This document shows positions 1 through 10,156 of a stretch of DNA of 64,000 nt, in pieces (the first letter of the stretch is position 1; each line of letters opens with the position of its first letter). The notes under the pieces were generated by a model. The model was not told where the DNA came from. It worked only from the letters and a program-made list of their open reading frames with translations, and did no database searches. Origin of the DNA: Acidianus sp. HS-5. GTDB taxonomy: Archaea > Thermoproteota > Thermoprotei_A > Sulfolobales > Sulfolobaceae. The stretch covers positions 1,984,001-2,048,000 of the forward strand of contig NZ_AP025245.1 of the NCBI RefSeq assembly GCF_021655615.1. The letters are read 5' to 3'. The translations under genes were made by a program, and so were the position numbers.

Positions 1-720
1 TAATTGATGTAAATGCTTATTGAGTTTCTGTTGCCTTGCAGCCAAATTTTCTCTCCCAGTATATTCTGCTCTAAAATGCGAAGTAACTGAATCAACTATA
101 ACGACCTTTACTGATGGATTTTTAGCTATAAATTCTTGCAAATCGTCTCCTATAGCTATTTGGTGATCCGAATTTATAGCTCTCATGTAATATATATTAT
201 CCATAGCCGTGTCTGGATCTAGCCCAGCAGCCTTGGCCATAGATTCTATTCTTTCCCATCTAAAAGTACCTTCAGTATCAATATAAACTGCTTTTCCAGA
301 TAATCCGCCTTTTTCAGGAGGCAATTGCACATTTACAGATATTTGATGGCATATCTGCGTCTTTCCAGATCCGAATTCTCCGAAAAATTCTGTCATTGTC
401 CTAGTCTCTATTCCACCACCCAATAATCCATCCAAAGCTTGACTACTGGTAGTTATTTTCCTAACATTCATCCTCTCCTTTTTGACCTCTAGAGCTGTCT
501 TAAACCTTATATCCAATGCGTCCCTAGCTTCTTTTATAATACGTTGTGCAGTGGTTAGGGGAATTCCTGCTGCAACACTAAGATCTTGCGGTGATGCTAC
601 AGCTATTGCTTCGAGGCTGGAGTATCCTGCATCCGTTAGCTTATTTAATACAGCTTGACCTACTCCGCTAAGATCTTCGATGTTCTTAGGTTTTTTCTTT
701 TCTTGAACTTGATCAGCCAA
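1..720 (-). CDS. radA: RadA recombinase, C-terminal part beyond window
   Basis: Archaeal RecA/Rad51-family recombinase that forms ATP-dependent filaments on single-stranded DNA for homologous recombination. I translated 240 residues from a TTG start (MADQVQEKKKPKN). An N-terminal helix-hairpin-helix domain comes first, then the ATPase core with Walker A GEFGSGKT at about residues 114-121. The C-terminal part of the core lies outside the window; family members are about 320-325 residues. The TTG is chosen because an SD-like AGGTGA lies just upstream and a TATA-like AATATATAA sits near 758-768. The next gene downstream of its start on the same strand ends at 771, so radA has its own promoter. 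Confidence 0.95.
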   Translation of the reverse strand, partial: MADQVQEKKKPKNIEDLSGVGQAVLNKLTDAGYSSLEAIAVASPQDLSVAAGIPLTTAQRIIKEARDALDIRFKTALEVKKERMNVRKITTSSQALDGLLGGGIETRTMTEFFGEFGSGKTQICHQISVNVQLPPEKGGLSGKAVYIDTEGTFRWERIESMAKAAGLDPDTAMDNIYYMRAINSDHQIAIGDDLQEFIAKNPSVKVVIVDSVTSHFRAEYTGRENLAARQQKLNKHLHQL

Positions 721-754
721 TTTTATTCACCTTTCTAAACTTAGAACTTCAACA

Positions 755-769
755 ACTACTATTATATAT
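755..769 (-). promoter_or_regulatory. TATA-type promoter of radA
   Basis: On the minus strand an AT-rich TATA-like run (AAAATATATAATA) lies roughly 35-48 bases before the radA TTG start. A short leader carrying the SD-like AGGTGA fits between them. Inferred from spacing only. Confidence 0.45.
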
Positions 770-770
770 T

Positions 771-1280
771 TTATCCACCCTTCCTTAAATACCATCCTAT
801 ATCTAATTCTGGTATTATCAGCGTACTATTTTCGAACCGTTTAACTTTAACATATGCAATAAATTCTCCATATTTATTTACCACTATTGCTCTATCAAAA
901 GTAATTTTTTTATTAATATTTACTGTATTGCCATAAATTAATTTATTTATAATTTTTTCATTTAATCTTATAGTTTTTTTACAAAACATAGCGAGTATAT
1001 TACCAAGAGGTATTAAAGGAAGTACCTTTCTTGAGTTAAATATCTTTAAAATTGGAGTACCTATCATATATGGATATAAATCTATTTCTGATATCTTACT
1101 AATAATATCAGTAAAATCTGATGTAGATATGCTTACTTGTGAAAATTTCTCTCCTAACAATTCGTATACATGATACTTAGAAAAGTAGTTATAAATAGCA
1201 TCACGCTCGCAATCAAATCTTCCTAAAATATTATCTATAATATCTAGAAATTCGTAAATAGTGAGACTTTTCACTCGCAT
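771..1280 (-). CDS. Probable PUA-domain RNA-binding protein
   Basis: About 169 residues. The C-terminal half (around YGNTVNINKKITFDRAIVVN and GEFIAYVKVKR) has the spacing and glycine/hydrophobic pattern of a PUA domain, the fold used by tRNA and rRNA modification enzymes to grip RNA. The N-terminal half is not recognised. I chose the ATG at 1280 (MRVKSLTIYEF) because it overlaps the stop of the NSUN-type methylase by ten bases in a coupled arrangement; an in-frame ATG at 1295 is the alternative. Co-transcription with an RNA m5C methylase suggests it may help present RNA substrates. Function inferred only from fold pattern and context. Confidence 0.5.
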   Translation of the reverse strand: MRVKSLTIYEFLDIIDNILGRFDCERDAIYNYFSKYHVYELLGEKFSQVSISTSDFTDIISKISEIDLYPYMIGTPILKIFNSRKVLPLIPLGNILAMFCKKTIRLNEKIINKLIYGNTVNINKKITFDRAIVVNKYGEFIAYVKVKRFENSTLIIPELDIGWYLRKGG

Positions 1281-2281
1281 TTCTTGAGATGGCATACAAA
1301 AAATCCCTCTGTTCCATTCTTATGAGGATAAAATCTAATACAATTAGATACCTCTTCATTAAATGAGATACCATTATAATCTATAATTCCACTTTCTGCA
1401 GGATATCCGGAAATTTTCACGGTTTTCATTCCGAGTTCCTCGATAGCAAAATTAATTACCATTTCATCTTCCTCTGGAGCTATACTACAAGTAGAATATA
1501 CAAGATCGCCCCCTTTCTTAAGCAACTTGTATGCAATAGAAATCATCTGGAGCTGAATTGCGCTAAAATTCTTTAAATCCGAAATAGAAGTTTTGGTCTT
1601 TCTAGATTGATCTATAGGAATTAATCCTTCTCCTGAACAAGGAGCATCTAGAAGAATTTTATCAAAATTAAGTTTAGTTTTTTCTAAAGTTCTAACATCC
1701 GACCTTATTAGTAAAATATTAAGAGCACTCATTCTAGTAATATTTGATAAAAGAGGTGTAATTCTTAGTCTGGATTTTTCCACTGCAAGTATTAGACCTT
1801 TATTGCTCATAAGCTGAGATAATTGAGTAGTTTTACCACCTGGCGCAGCGGCCATATCTAATACAGTATCTGAAGCTGAAGGATTAAGAACATAAGCGGG
1901 AACCATTGATGCTAATCCTTGAATATAATAATAACCTTGCAAATACTCAATTGTTGCCCCTAAAGAGGGTTTAGATGGCATTCTCTTTATTACATAACCA
2001 TGTTTTAACCAACTGACTTTCTCTAGTTCAAAACCTTTATCTCTCATTCTTGAGACTAACTCGCCACAATTTGTCTTTAACGTATTACATCTTATACTTT
2101 TTTTCAATGGAAAATTACATGAATATAAAAAATCTTCTGCTTCGTCTTCGAATAAATGTAAATATCTTTCTACCATATAGTCTAAAAATCCGTATTTACG
2201 CGATAGTTCTACAGCTTTTACTGAAGGGGAAATTGTAAAGATTTTATCATACTTTTTTATATAGTTTTCAATAGTAGACAT
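1271..2281 (-). CDS. NOL1/NOP2/Sun-family RNA cytosine-C5 methyltransferase
   Basis: SAM-dependent m5C methylase acting on tRNA or rRNA. Of 336 residues, the first ~110 form an RNA-recognition part. The Rossmann core follows, with SAM motif AAAPGGKTTQ near 144-153, LDAPCSGEG with a catalytic cysteine near 215, and YSTCSIAPEEDE with the second cysteine near 265. Both cysteines typical of the family are present. It is followed by a PUA-like gene with overlapping ends, suggesting joint action. The ATG overlaps the start codon of the divergent CYTH gene. The target nucleotide cannot be told from sequence. Confidence 0.9.
   Translation of the reverse strand: MSTIENYIKKYDKIFTISPSVKAVELSRKYGFLDYMVERYLHLFEDEAEDFLYSCNFPLKKSIRCNTLKTNCGELVSRMRDKGFELEKVSWLKHGYVIKRMPSKPSLGATIEYLQGYYYIQGLASMVPAYVLNPSASDTVLDMAAAPGGKTTQLSQLMSNKGLILAVEKSRLRITPLLSNITRMSALNILLIRSDVRTLEKTKLNFDKILLDAPCSGEGLIPIDQSRKTKTSISDLKNFSAIQLQMISIAYKLLKKGGDLVYSTCSIAPEEDEMVINFAIEELGMKTVKISGYPAESGIIDYNGISFNEEVSNCIRFYPHKNGTEGFFVCHLKKCE
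2254..2263 (+). promoter_or_regulatory. TATA box of the CYTH gene, inside the NSUN coding sequence
   Basis: TTTTTATATA lies about 22-26 bases before the plus-strand ATG at 2280, the normal distance for a leaderless Sulfolobales transcript. It falls within the first codons of the divergent methylase gene, so promoter and coding sequence share the same bases. Confidence 0.5.
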
Positions 2282-2846
2282 GCAAATGACTGATATAATA
2301 GAAAGAGAAGTAAAATTAAAACTTGAATCACCTACACTAACAGATCTTTATAATAAATTATTAGGTGATGGTATACAATTTATAAGGAAAGAAACTGAAG
2401 AGGATATCTATTTTAATACTGAATTTAGGGATTTCAGAAAAACCGATGAGGCACTAAGAATAAGGAAAACAGATACAGGAATAGAATTTACTTATAAAGG
2501 ACCTAAAATAGGAAAATTAAGCAAATCTAGAGAAGAAATCACAGTAACCGTGAATAATACAGAAAATCTTATCAAAATTTTAGAAAAACTCGGAATTAAA
2601 CCAGCATATACTGTAGTTAAAAATAGAATTTTTCTAAGAGATTCAGAATTCATAATATGTTTGGATACCGTGAAAGATCTTGGAGAATTCATAGAAATCG
2701 AAATACCAAACTCTACTGAGGAAAAACTTATCAATTATGTAAACTTATTTCTTGAAAAGTATAAAATAAAAGCAACACAAATTAAAAAGTCATACTTAGA
2801 ATTATTGGTGACTAAAAACGAGAAAAACGATAGCAATACTGACTGA
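2280..2846 (+). CDS. CYTH-domain phosphatase/cyclase (CyaB/ThTPase family)
   Basis: 188 residues with the CYTH fold signature: ExExK at the start (EREVK), DIYFNTE, alternating charged strands (LRIRKTDTGIEFTYKGP, SREEI), and a C-terminal GEFIEIEI strand. The family includes class IV adenylate cyclases and inorganic or thiamine triphosphatases, which hydrolyse or cyclise triphosphates inside a metal-lined tunnel. Archaeal substrates are mostly unproven, so I do not choose between cyclase and triphosphatase. Start may be ATG 2280 or ATG 2286. It leads a plus-strand operon with SAM hydrolase, nadM and a thioesterase. Confidence 0.82.
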   Translation: MQMTDIIEREVKLKLESPTLTDLYNKLLGDGIQFIRKETEEDIYFNTEFRDFRKTDEALRIRKTDTGIEFTYKGPKIGKLSKSREEITVTVNNTENLIKILEKLGIKPAYTVVKNRIFLRDSEFIICLDTVKDLGEFIEIEIPNSTEEKLINYVNLFLEKYKIKATQIKKSYLELLVTKNEKNDSNTD

Positions 2847-3633
2847 TTTTGGAATAAATGACAACTATAATGGAGTAATGGAAGCAGTGATTAAGAAAAT
2901 TAATAACGAAACAGATATAACGTATGTAACTCCTAACGCAAAGAATTTTAATATATATGCTGCATCATACTTGCTATATACATCTTATAGGTATTTTAAA
3001 AAAGGAACAATATTTTTAGTAGTTATAGATCCAGGAGTAGGCACTAACAGAAAGGCAATAATAGTAAAAACAAAAAATTATTTCTTCGTAGGTCCAGATA
3101 ATGGTGTTTTATATCCAGCAGTTTCGGAAGACGGTATTAACGAAGTTATTGAGATAAGCAATCCAAAACCATTTTTATCGAAATATATATCTAAAACTTT
3201 TCATGGTAGAGATATATTTGCCACAGCTGCAGGTTTCTTGTCAGCAGGTGTCAGTATCAATATATTTGGCCCAGAAGTAACGGTAGATCAACTCGTTAAA
3301 CTGAAATATACTTACAATATAAAAGAAAAAAACATAGTTTGTGGAAAAGTAATATATATAGATCACTTTGGTAATACTGCTACCAGTATTCGTGGTATTT
3401 CATTTACAAGCGAAAATGTAAAGATTATTTTCAATAATAATATAATAAATGCAAGAAAAGTAAATACTTTCGGTGAAAGCGAAGGCAACGAATTCTTAGT
3501 ATATAAAAACGGTTATGGTTTCGTAGAAATAGGCATTAATAAAGAGAATGCATCTATAAAACTTAATGCAACAGAAGGTGAAGATGTTTGCTTAGAGGGA
3601 TCTATCCAGGAAGATTTCAGCCATTCCACTTAG
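2830..3633 (+). CDS. SAM hydrolase (DUF62 / SAM hydroxide adenosyltransferase), no standard start codon
   Basis: Family members cleave S-adenosylmethionine to adenosine and methionine using water or hydroxide. Recognisable blocks are TDFG near the N terminus, DPGVGT, GPDNGVLYP, FHGRDIFATAAGF and YIDHFGN. The reading frame carries TIAILTDFGINDNYNGV upstream of the first ATG (2878), and TDFG belongs to the active site. No ATG, GTG or TTG exists between the in-frame stop at 2809 and that motif; only ATA (2830, 2836) and CTG (2839) are available. I therefore extend the gene to 2830 as the probable real start. The 3' end overlaps nadM by 46 bases. Confidence 0.8.
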   Translation: MAILTDFGINDNYNGVMEAVIKKINNETDITYVTPNAKNFNIYAASYLLYTSYRYFKKGTIFLVVIDPGVGTNRKAIIVKTKNYFFVGPDNGVLYPAVSEDGINEVIEISNPKPFLSKYISKTFHGRDIFATAAGFLSAGVSINIFGPEVTVDQLVKLKYTYNIKEKNIVCGKVIYIDHFGNTATSIRGISFTSENVKIIFNNNIINARKVNTFGESEGNEFLVYKNGYGFVEIGINKENASIKLNATEGEDVCLEGSIQEDFSHST

Positions 3634-4105
3634 GGCATTTAAGTGTAGTAAAGTGGGCTTTAGAACGTGCAGACGAACTAATAATAATAGTGGGTAGTGC
3701 ACAAGAGAGTCATACACTGAATAATCCATTTACTGCAGGAGAAAGAATAGAAATGATAAGATTAGCCTTAACAGAATATGGAATTCCTACAGACAAATAT
3801 TATATAATTCCAATTCCTGACATTTTAATGAATAACGTGTGGGCATATCACGTGAAAATGTATGTACCAACTTTCCAAAAGGTATTTGCTAGAAATCCAT
3901 TAGTTGTAAGATTATTTAAGGAAGCCGGAGTCGAAATAGATGTTCCTCCTGCTTTCAATAGAGAAAAATATAATTCGACATTGATAAGAAAATTAATAAT
4001 AATGAATGAAGATTGGAAAAATTTAGTACCTAGTAGCATATATAACTATATAAAAAGTATAAAAGGAGACGAAAGATTAAAAGAAATTACTGGAAGTGAT
4101 AAAAA

Positions 4106-4109
<4 letters not shown>
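3588..4109 (+). CDS. nadM: Nicotinamide-mononucleotide adenylyltransferase (archaeal NadM)
   Basis: Joins NMN and ATP to make NAD+, the last step of NAD synthesis, in the cytoplasm. 173 residues, the usual archaeal length. The nucleotidyltransferase signature GRFQPFHLGHL sits at about 8-18 and the C-terminal STLIRK motif near 132-137 binds phosphates. The start is a TTG (MLRGIYPGRFQ) inside the end of the SAM hydrolase gene, needed because the GRFQPFHLGH motif lies so close to the N terminus. It is joined to the next gene by an ATGA overlap. Confidence 0.93.
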
Positions 4110-5520
<1,411 letters not shown>

Positions 5521-5534
5521 AGATTTAATAGAAG

Positions 5535-6725
5535 CTAAACTTTAATAAGAGTAATTAATTTCTCATCGTTATCTTTTAACGCTTTAATTATAGTAGATTT
5601 ATCTACAGCTATTTTTACCTCTTTTGTTTTACCGTATCTACCTCTGTTAATAACTGTAGCAGTTATAATTCCTACCATGTCTAGTTCGTTTAAAATATCG
5701 CTAACACGCCGTTGTGTAACGCTTTCTGTACCTAAGTCCTCTGTTAATTTCTTATAATTTTCATAAACTTCACCAGTAGTTAACGTATTCTTGAACTTTA
5801 ATCCATTGAGAATTGCTATCAATACGATTTTAGAGTGAAAAGGCAATGTAGAAATTATTTCATATACTCTGTCTCTTTCTATTTCTATTCTAGCTTTTTC
5901 TATATGGTCTTCAGTTATTTTAATATCACCTTGTCTTTCTGCTATTTCTCCTGCAACACGTAACAGATCGAGCGCTCTCCTAGCATCACCATGGTCTCTT
6001 GCCGCTAACGCTGCACATAATCTCACTATCTCATCAGAAATTACATAATCCTTAAACGCTAATGAAGCCCTACGATGTAATATATCTTCTAATTCTTCTG
6101 CATTGTATGGTGGAAAAACCAATTCTTCTTCGCTCAGGCTACTTCTTACTCTAGGATCTAAATTATCAACGAATTTTACGTCATTAGTTATACCTATTAA
6201 AGAAACTTTAGCATGATTTAATTCAGTATTCATTCTTGTTAGCCTATAAAGGATATCATCACCATGTTTCTCAACCATTGCATCTATCTCATCTAGGACT
6301 ATGATAATAATTGTGTTTTCATCATTAAGGATTTTAAGCATTCTACGATAAAGTTCCGCTGTAGAGAGACCTGTAAACGGAACTTTTTCACCAAAACTTT
6401 CTATAATGTCAGCTAAAATTCTATACGGAGTATCTGACTGTCTAGTATTAATATATATATACCTAAATGATTTAATTTTGTCATATAATTTATTTAAAAC
6501 GAATTTTGTTACTGCAGTCTTACCTGTTCCTGTAAGTCCATATATAAAAATATTATTAGGCCTTTCTCCCCTGTAAACTTGAGCCAGAATACTTGCAATT
6601 TTCTTTATTTGAATTTCTCTATGCGGCAGCTCGTCTGGAATATAATCAGGCGATAAATACTGTCTATTTTTAAAAATATTGGAATTTTTTACGCTTGACA
6701 GTACTTCGTCTATAATGTCACTCAT
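5535..6725 (-). CDS. cdc6-1: Orc1/Cdc6 replication initiator, Cdc6-1 type
   Basis: Initiator ATPase that binds ORB boxes and loads MCM at the origin. 396 residues: short basic N terminus, AAA+ core with Walker A GLTGTGKT near 63-70 and Walker B IIVLDEIDAM near 141-150, arginine-rich DPRVRSSL, then a winged-helix domain (about 295-390) ending in a conserved NRGRYGKTKE wing. The opening SDIIDEVLSS and the overall match to the Sulfolobus Cdc6-1 paralogue that I remember assign it to that type. It lies directly beside the ORB-bearing origin, as expected for Cdc6-1 and oriC1. A TATA-like TTATAAAG near 6752-6759 gives a very short leader. Confidence 0.93.
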   Translation of the reverse strand: MSDIIDEVLSSVKNSNIFKNRQYLSPDYIPDELPHREIQIKKIASILAQVYRGERPNNIFIYGLTGTGKTAVTKFVLNKLYDKIKSFRYIYINTRQSDTPYRILADIIESFGEKVPFTGLSTAELYRRMLKILNDENTIIIIVLDEIDAMVEKHGDDILYRLTRMNTELNHAKVSLIGITNDVKFVDNLDPRVRSSLSEEELVFPPYNAEELEDILHRRASLAFKDYVISDEIVRLCAALAARDHGDARRALDLLRVAGEIAERQGDIKITEDHIEKARIEIERDRVYEIISTLPFHSKIVLIAILNGLKFKNTLTTGEVYENYKKLTEDLGTESVTQRRVSDILNELDMVGIITATVINRGRYGKTKEVKIAVDKSTIIKALKDNDEKLITLIKV

Positions 6726-6751
6726 TACATTATTTATCTTGCATTAAAACG

Positions 6752-6759
6752 CTTTATAA
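6752..6759 (-). promoter_or_regulatory. TATA box of cdc6-1
   Basis: On the minus strand TTATAAAG lies 27-34 bases before the cdc6-1 ATG at 6725, next to the first ORB-like sequence. Initiator binding at the origin could therefore affect its own transcription; that is inference from proximity. Confidence 0.5.
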
Positions 6760-6787
6760 CAACTTTTGCCTTAACCGGGGAGTAAAT

Positions 6788-6810
6788 TACCCCTTTATTT
6801 CCACTGGAGA
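6788..6810 (-). promoter_or_regulatory. ORB element A (origin recognition box)
   Basis: Read on the minus strand: CTCCAGTGGAAATAAAGGGG followed by TA. It matches the ORB pattern of TCCA, a three-base gap, GAAA and a terminal GGGGT G-string. Same orientation as ORB B, about 42 bases centre to centre, so on the same face of the helix. Confidence 0.82.
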
Positions 6811-6827
6811 TCACTAGATAAAAACAG

Positions 6828-6854
6828 GCACCCCTTTATTTCAACTGGAAGTTC
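6828..6854 (-). promoter_or_regulatory. ORB element B (origin recognition box)
   Basis: Read on the minus strand: CTTCCAGTTGAAATAAAGGG then GTGC. Nearly identical to ORB A (GAAATAAAGGGGT shared) and to the known Cdc6-1 binding site. It borders the AT-rich core on its cdc6-1 side. Confidence 0.85.
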
Positions 6855-6926
6855 AAAAACAAAATAGATAAGAATTATTTAGTTTGTATAATTTTCTTCT
6901 TATTCGAATCTCTCTATTACTGTAAC
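6855..6926. other. AT-rich core of the origin, probable unwinding element
   Basis: About 72 bases made almost only of A and T between inward-facing ORB groups. Composition and position fit the DNA unwinding element; no gene fits here. Confidence 0.6.
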
Positions 6927-6928
6927 AG

Positions 6929-6952
6929 TTTCCAAGAGAAACAGTGGGGAGT
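6929..6952 (+). promoter_or_regulatory. ORB element C (origin recognition box)
   Basis: Plus strand TTTCCAAGAGAAACAGTGGG then GAGT: TCCA, three bases, GAAAC, spacer, G-string. Opposite orientation to ORBs A and B, so the boxes face each other across the AT-rich core. Confidence 0.82.
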
Positions 6953-6970
6953 GGAACTCATGAAGTTGAA

Positions 6971-6979
6971 CTTATAAAC
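6971..6979 (+). promoter_or_regulatory. TATA box of tRNA-Ala
   Basis: CTTATAAAC centred about 26 bases before the first base of tRNA-Ala, the standard archaeal spacing. It lies between ORB C and the tRNA. Confidence 0.6.
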
Positions 6980-6999
6980 CTAAATTCTAATTAACTTAA

Positions 7000-7073
<74 letters not shown>

Positions 7074-7140
7074 CCTTTTAGCAGTATTTATATTAACTGG
7101 GGAGTTAATCTCTTGTAAGTTCTAATTGACCTTAGAATAA

Positions 7141-8462
<1,322 letters not shown>

Positions 8463-8466
<4 letters not shown>

Positions 8467-8735
8467 TTTTTCATCGTGCTGCTTTCCATGATAATCATCG
8501 TTAAAGTAGATCTAACCTTAGGTAATTTCCTTATTGTTGTACTTACAAAATTTCTTAATGTATCCATATCCTGTGCTTCGATTTTAGCTACTATATCATA
8601 GACGCCGTATACTATGTAAGCTTCTGATACTTCTTTTAATTCCTTTAATTTTTCGTAAACTTCTTCTTCTCCTCCAGCGTCTGTATTTATCAAGATTATT
8701 GCAGATACATTTTTAGACTGAGGGTTTGATATCAA
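8463..8735 (-). CDS. Stand-alone RAM (AsnC/Lrp ligand-binding) domain protein
   Basis: About 90 residues covering only the Lrp/AsnC effector-binding (RAM) fold: VSAIILINTDAGGEEEVYEK, EAYIVYGVYDIVAKIEAQ, MDTLRNFV and KVRSTLTMIIM. There is no helix-turn-helix DNA-binding domain. I chose the TTG at 8735 because a TATA-like CTATATATTA lies about 25 bases upstream (8756-8765); a longer in-frame ORF from 8807 would overlap the divergent Tsr3 gene. It may bind amino acids and modulate full-length Lrp proteins by mixed oligomers. Translationally coupled to tiaS. Confidence 0.82.
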
Positions 8736-8755
8736 TTTTAAACTCCCATTAGTTT

Positions 8756-8774
8756 TAATATATAGCACTATAAG
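8756..8774. promoter_or_regulatory. Divergent TATA elements of RAM gene and tsr3
   Basis: CTATATATTA on the minus strand (8756-8765) serves the RAM/tiaS unit, and CTATAAG on the plus strand (8768-8774) serves tsr3. Each lies about 20-28 bases before its TTG start, so both transcripts look leaderless. The two boxes are almost adjacent. Confidence 0.5.
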
Positions 8775-8790
8775 AACTTTACGAGTAATT

Positions 8791-9294
8791 TTGAAAATTT
8801 TTGTCATAGAACTCTATGAAGATGATCCGAACAAATCTACCGGAAGAAAAATGGTTAAGTTTAGGCTTGCAGAATATACTGATAAACCTAGAGGAGTAGT
8901 ATTAAATCCCTTATCCGAAGAAATAATCTCTATAGATGATATAGATATAGTTAATAAATACGGTATAACCGTAATAGATAGTTCTTGGAATAAAAGTGAT
9001 ATAGGATTTTATAGAAAATATCTGTCCAAATTCTCTAGAAGATTACCTTTGCTATTTGCAGGTAATCCAATAAATTATGCTAAACCCTATAAATTATCCT
9101 CATTGGAAGCAGTTTCTGCGAGCTTTTATATTCTAAATTTTGTGGATATATCTTTGAAGCTTTTATCTTTATATAAATGGGGGAAGACGTTTTATGATCT
9201 AAATAAGGAACTTCTAGACAGTTATAGAGGAAAACGTGAATATGAAATTCGTGCTATTGAAAACTCTTTTTTAAAGGAAGAGCCCCAGCAATAA
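8791..9294 (+). CDS. Tsr3-type 16S rRNA aminocarboxypropyltransferase
   Basis: Transfers the aminocarboxypropyl group of SAM to a hypermodified uridine in the small-subunit rRNA decoding region. 167 residues. Family marks are DDPNKSTGRKMVKF, RGVVLNPLSEE, VIDSSWNKSD, RRLPLLFAGNPINY (RxLP and NPVNYG-like block) and the LSSLEAVSASFYIL helix. The start is TTG with a TATA-like CTATAAG about 20 bases upstream. The last codons (EEPQQ and the stop) lie antisense to the 3' strand of the RNase P RNA P1 helix. Confidence 0.88.
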   Translation: MKIFVIELYEDDPNKSTGRKMVKFRLAEYTDKPRGVVLNPLSEEIISIDDIDIVNKYGITVIDSSWNKSDIGFYRKYLSKFSRRLPLLFAGNPINYAKPYKLSSLEAVSASFYILNFVDISLKLLSLYKWGKTFYDLNKELLDSYRGKREYEIRAIENSFLKEEPQQ

Positions 9295-9587
9295 CCCAGC
9301 TTCTGTATTTAAGGGGATCTGACTATGCGTCAAGGGGGGTCTTCAGATCAGTCTCATTAACCCCCCTACTTGCTCCGGGAAGGACTGTTTTTCATCCCCT
9401 AAATATTCTCCTCATCTATCTTACCTTGTTGCCTAGGTAAGATTCGAATCATACTCATTGAACGTTTAGGGGTTATTTTTCTGTACAGTTGCCAAGGGTT
9501 CTACCCTTGTCCTTTGCAGGACTTCCCTTGATCTGGAGGCTGGAGTTTCCTCAGGAATTTACCCGTAACCCCTTACTGAGGCTCTTC
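9277..9587 (-). ncRNA. rnpB: RNase P RNA
   Basis: Catalytic RNA that trims 5' leaders of pre-tRNAs. On the minus strand about 311 nt begin GAAGAGCCTCAGTAA and end TTATTGCTGGGGCTCTTC, which pair as a long P1 helix. Conserved pieces are GAGGAAACTCC near 9542-9552 (CR-I/P4 side) and ACAGAAA near 9479-9485. Long internal GC-rich hairpins in an otherwise AT-rich genome support a structured RNA. A TATA-like TTTAATA at 9612-9618, inside the HTH-CBS gene, could give it its own promoter; read-through from that gene is the alternative. Ends are set from P1 pairing. Confidence 0.9.
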
Positions 9588-10145
9588 TAATTTATGTTTA
9601 ACTAAGAATCCTATTAAATCGCTTCTAGTAATTATACCTAGTGGGCGCAATTTATCATCTATAACTAGCACGACAGAATATTTACTAAATAGTCTTAGAA
9701 TTCTGTTAACGGGTTCATTTTTCTGAATTAATGGAGGTAACGGAGACATTATTTTTGATGCAGTAAGTCTCTTAATATCGCTAGAAACGATTTTATGTAA
9801 TAGCGTATAATCATAAATTATTCCCACTAATTTTCCATCATTATTGACTACTGGTATTTGAGAAATATTATAATTTTCCATTTTATTCACTACACTAATT
9901 ATATCGTCTATTTCATGAGCTATAATAACTGGGGAATGCATTATCTTCTCTGCTGTATCCTGAACGTTTATCATTAGAAGTAATTCGTCATAAATCTTCT
10001 TAATTATTGAAAATTTTGGATCAATTTTACCATTTTCAATCTTAGCTATAAATGATTGCGAGACACCCACTCTCTTAGCTAATTCTGCTTGAGTTAAACC
10101 TGCTATCTGCCTTAGTTTCTTGAGTTCAGAAAAATCTGAAATCAT
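9573..10145 (-). CDS. HTH (XRE-type) regulator with two CBS domains
   Basis: 190 residues. Residues 5-60 form a Cro/C1-type helix-turn-helix (LRQIAGLTQAELAKRVGVSQ, FIAKIENGK). Residues 65-185 form a CBS pair (HSPVIIAHEIDDIISVVNKM, ISQIPVVNNDGKLVGIIYDY, then MSPLPPLIQ and GIITRSDLIGFLV). CBS pairs usually bind adenine nucleotides or SAM, so this looks like a DNA-binding energy or metabolite sensor; the target is unknown. Its last codons (EEPQ, stop) form the 5' strand of the RNase P RNA P1 helix on the same strand. Confidence 0.85.
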   Translation of the reverse strand: MISDFSELKKLRQIAGLTQAELAKRVGVSQSFIAKIENGKIDPKFSIIKKIYDELLLMINVQDTAEKIMHSPVIIAHEIDDIISVVNKMENYNISQIPVVNNDGKLVGIIYDYTLLHKIVSSDIKRLTASKIMSPLPPLIQKNEPVNRILRLFSKYSVVLVIDDKLRPLGIITRSDLIGFLVKHKLEEPQ

Positions 10146-10156
10146 GCAAGATACCT

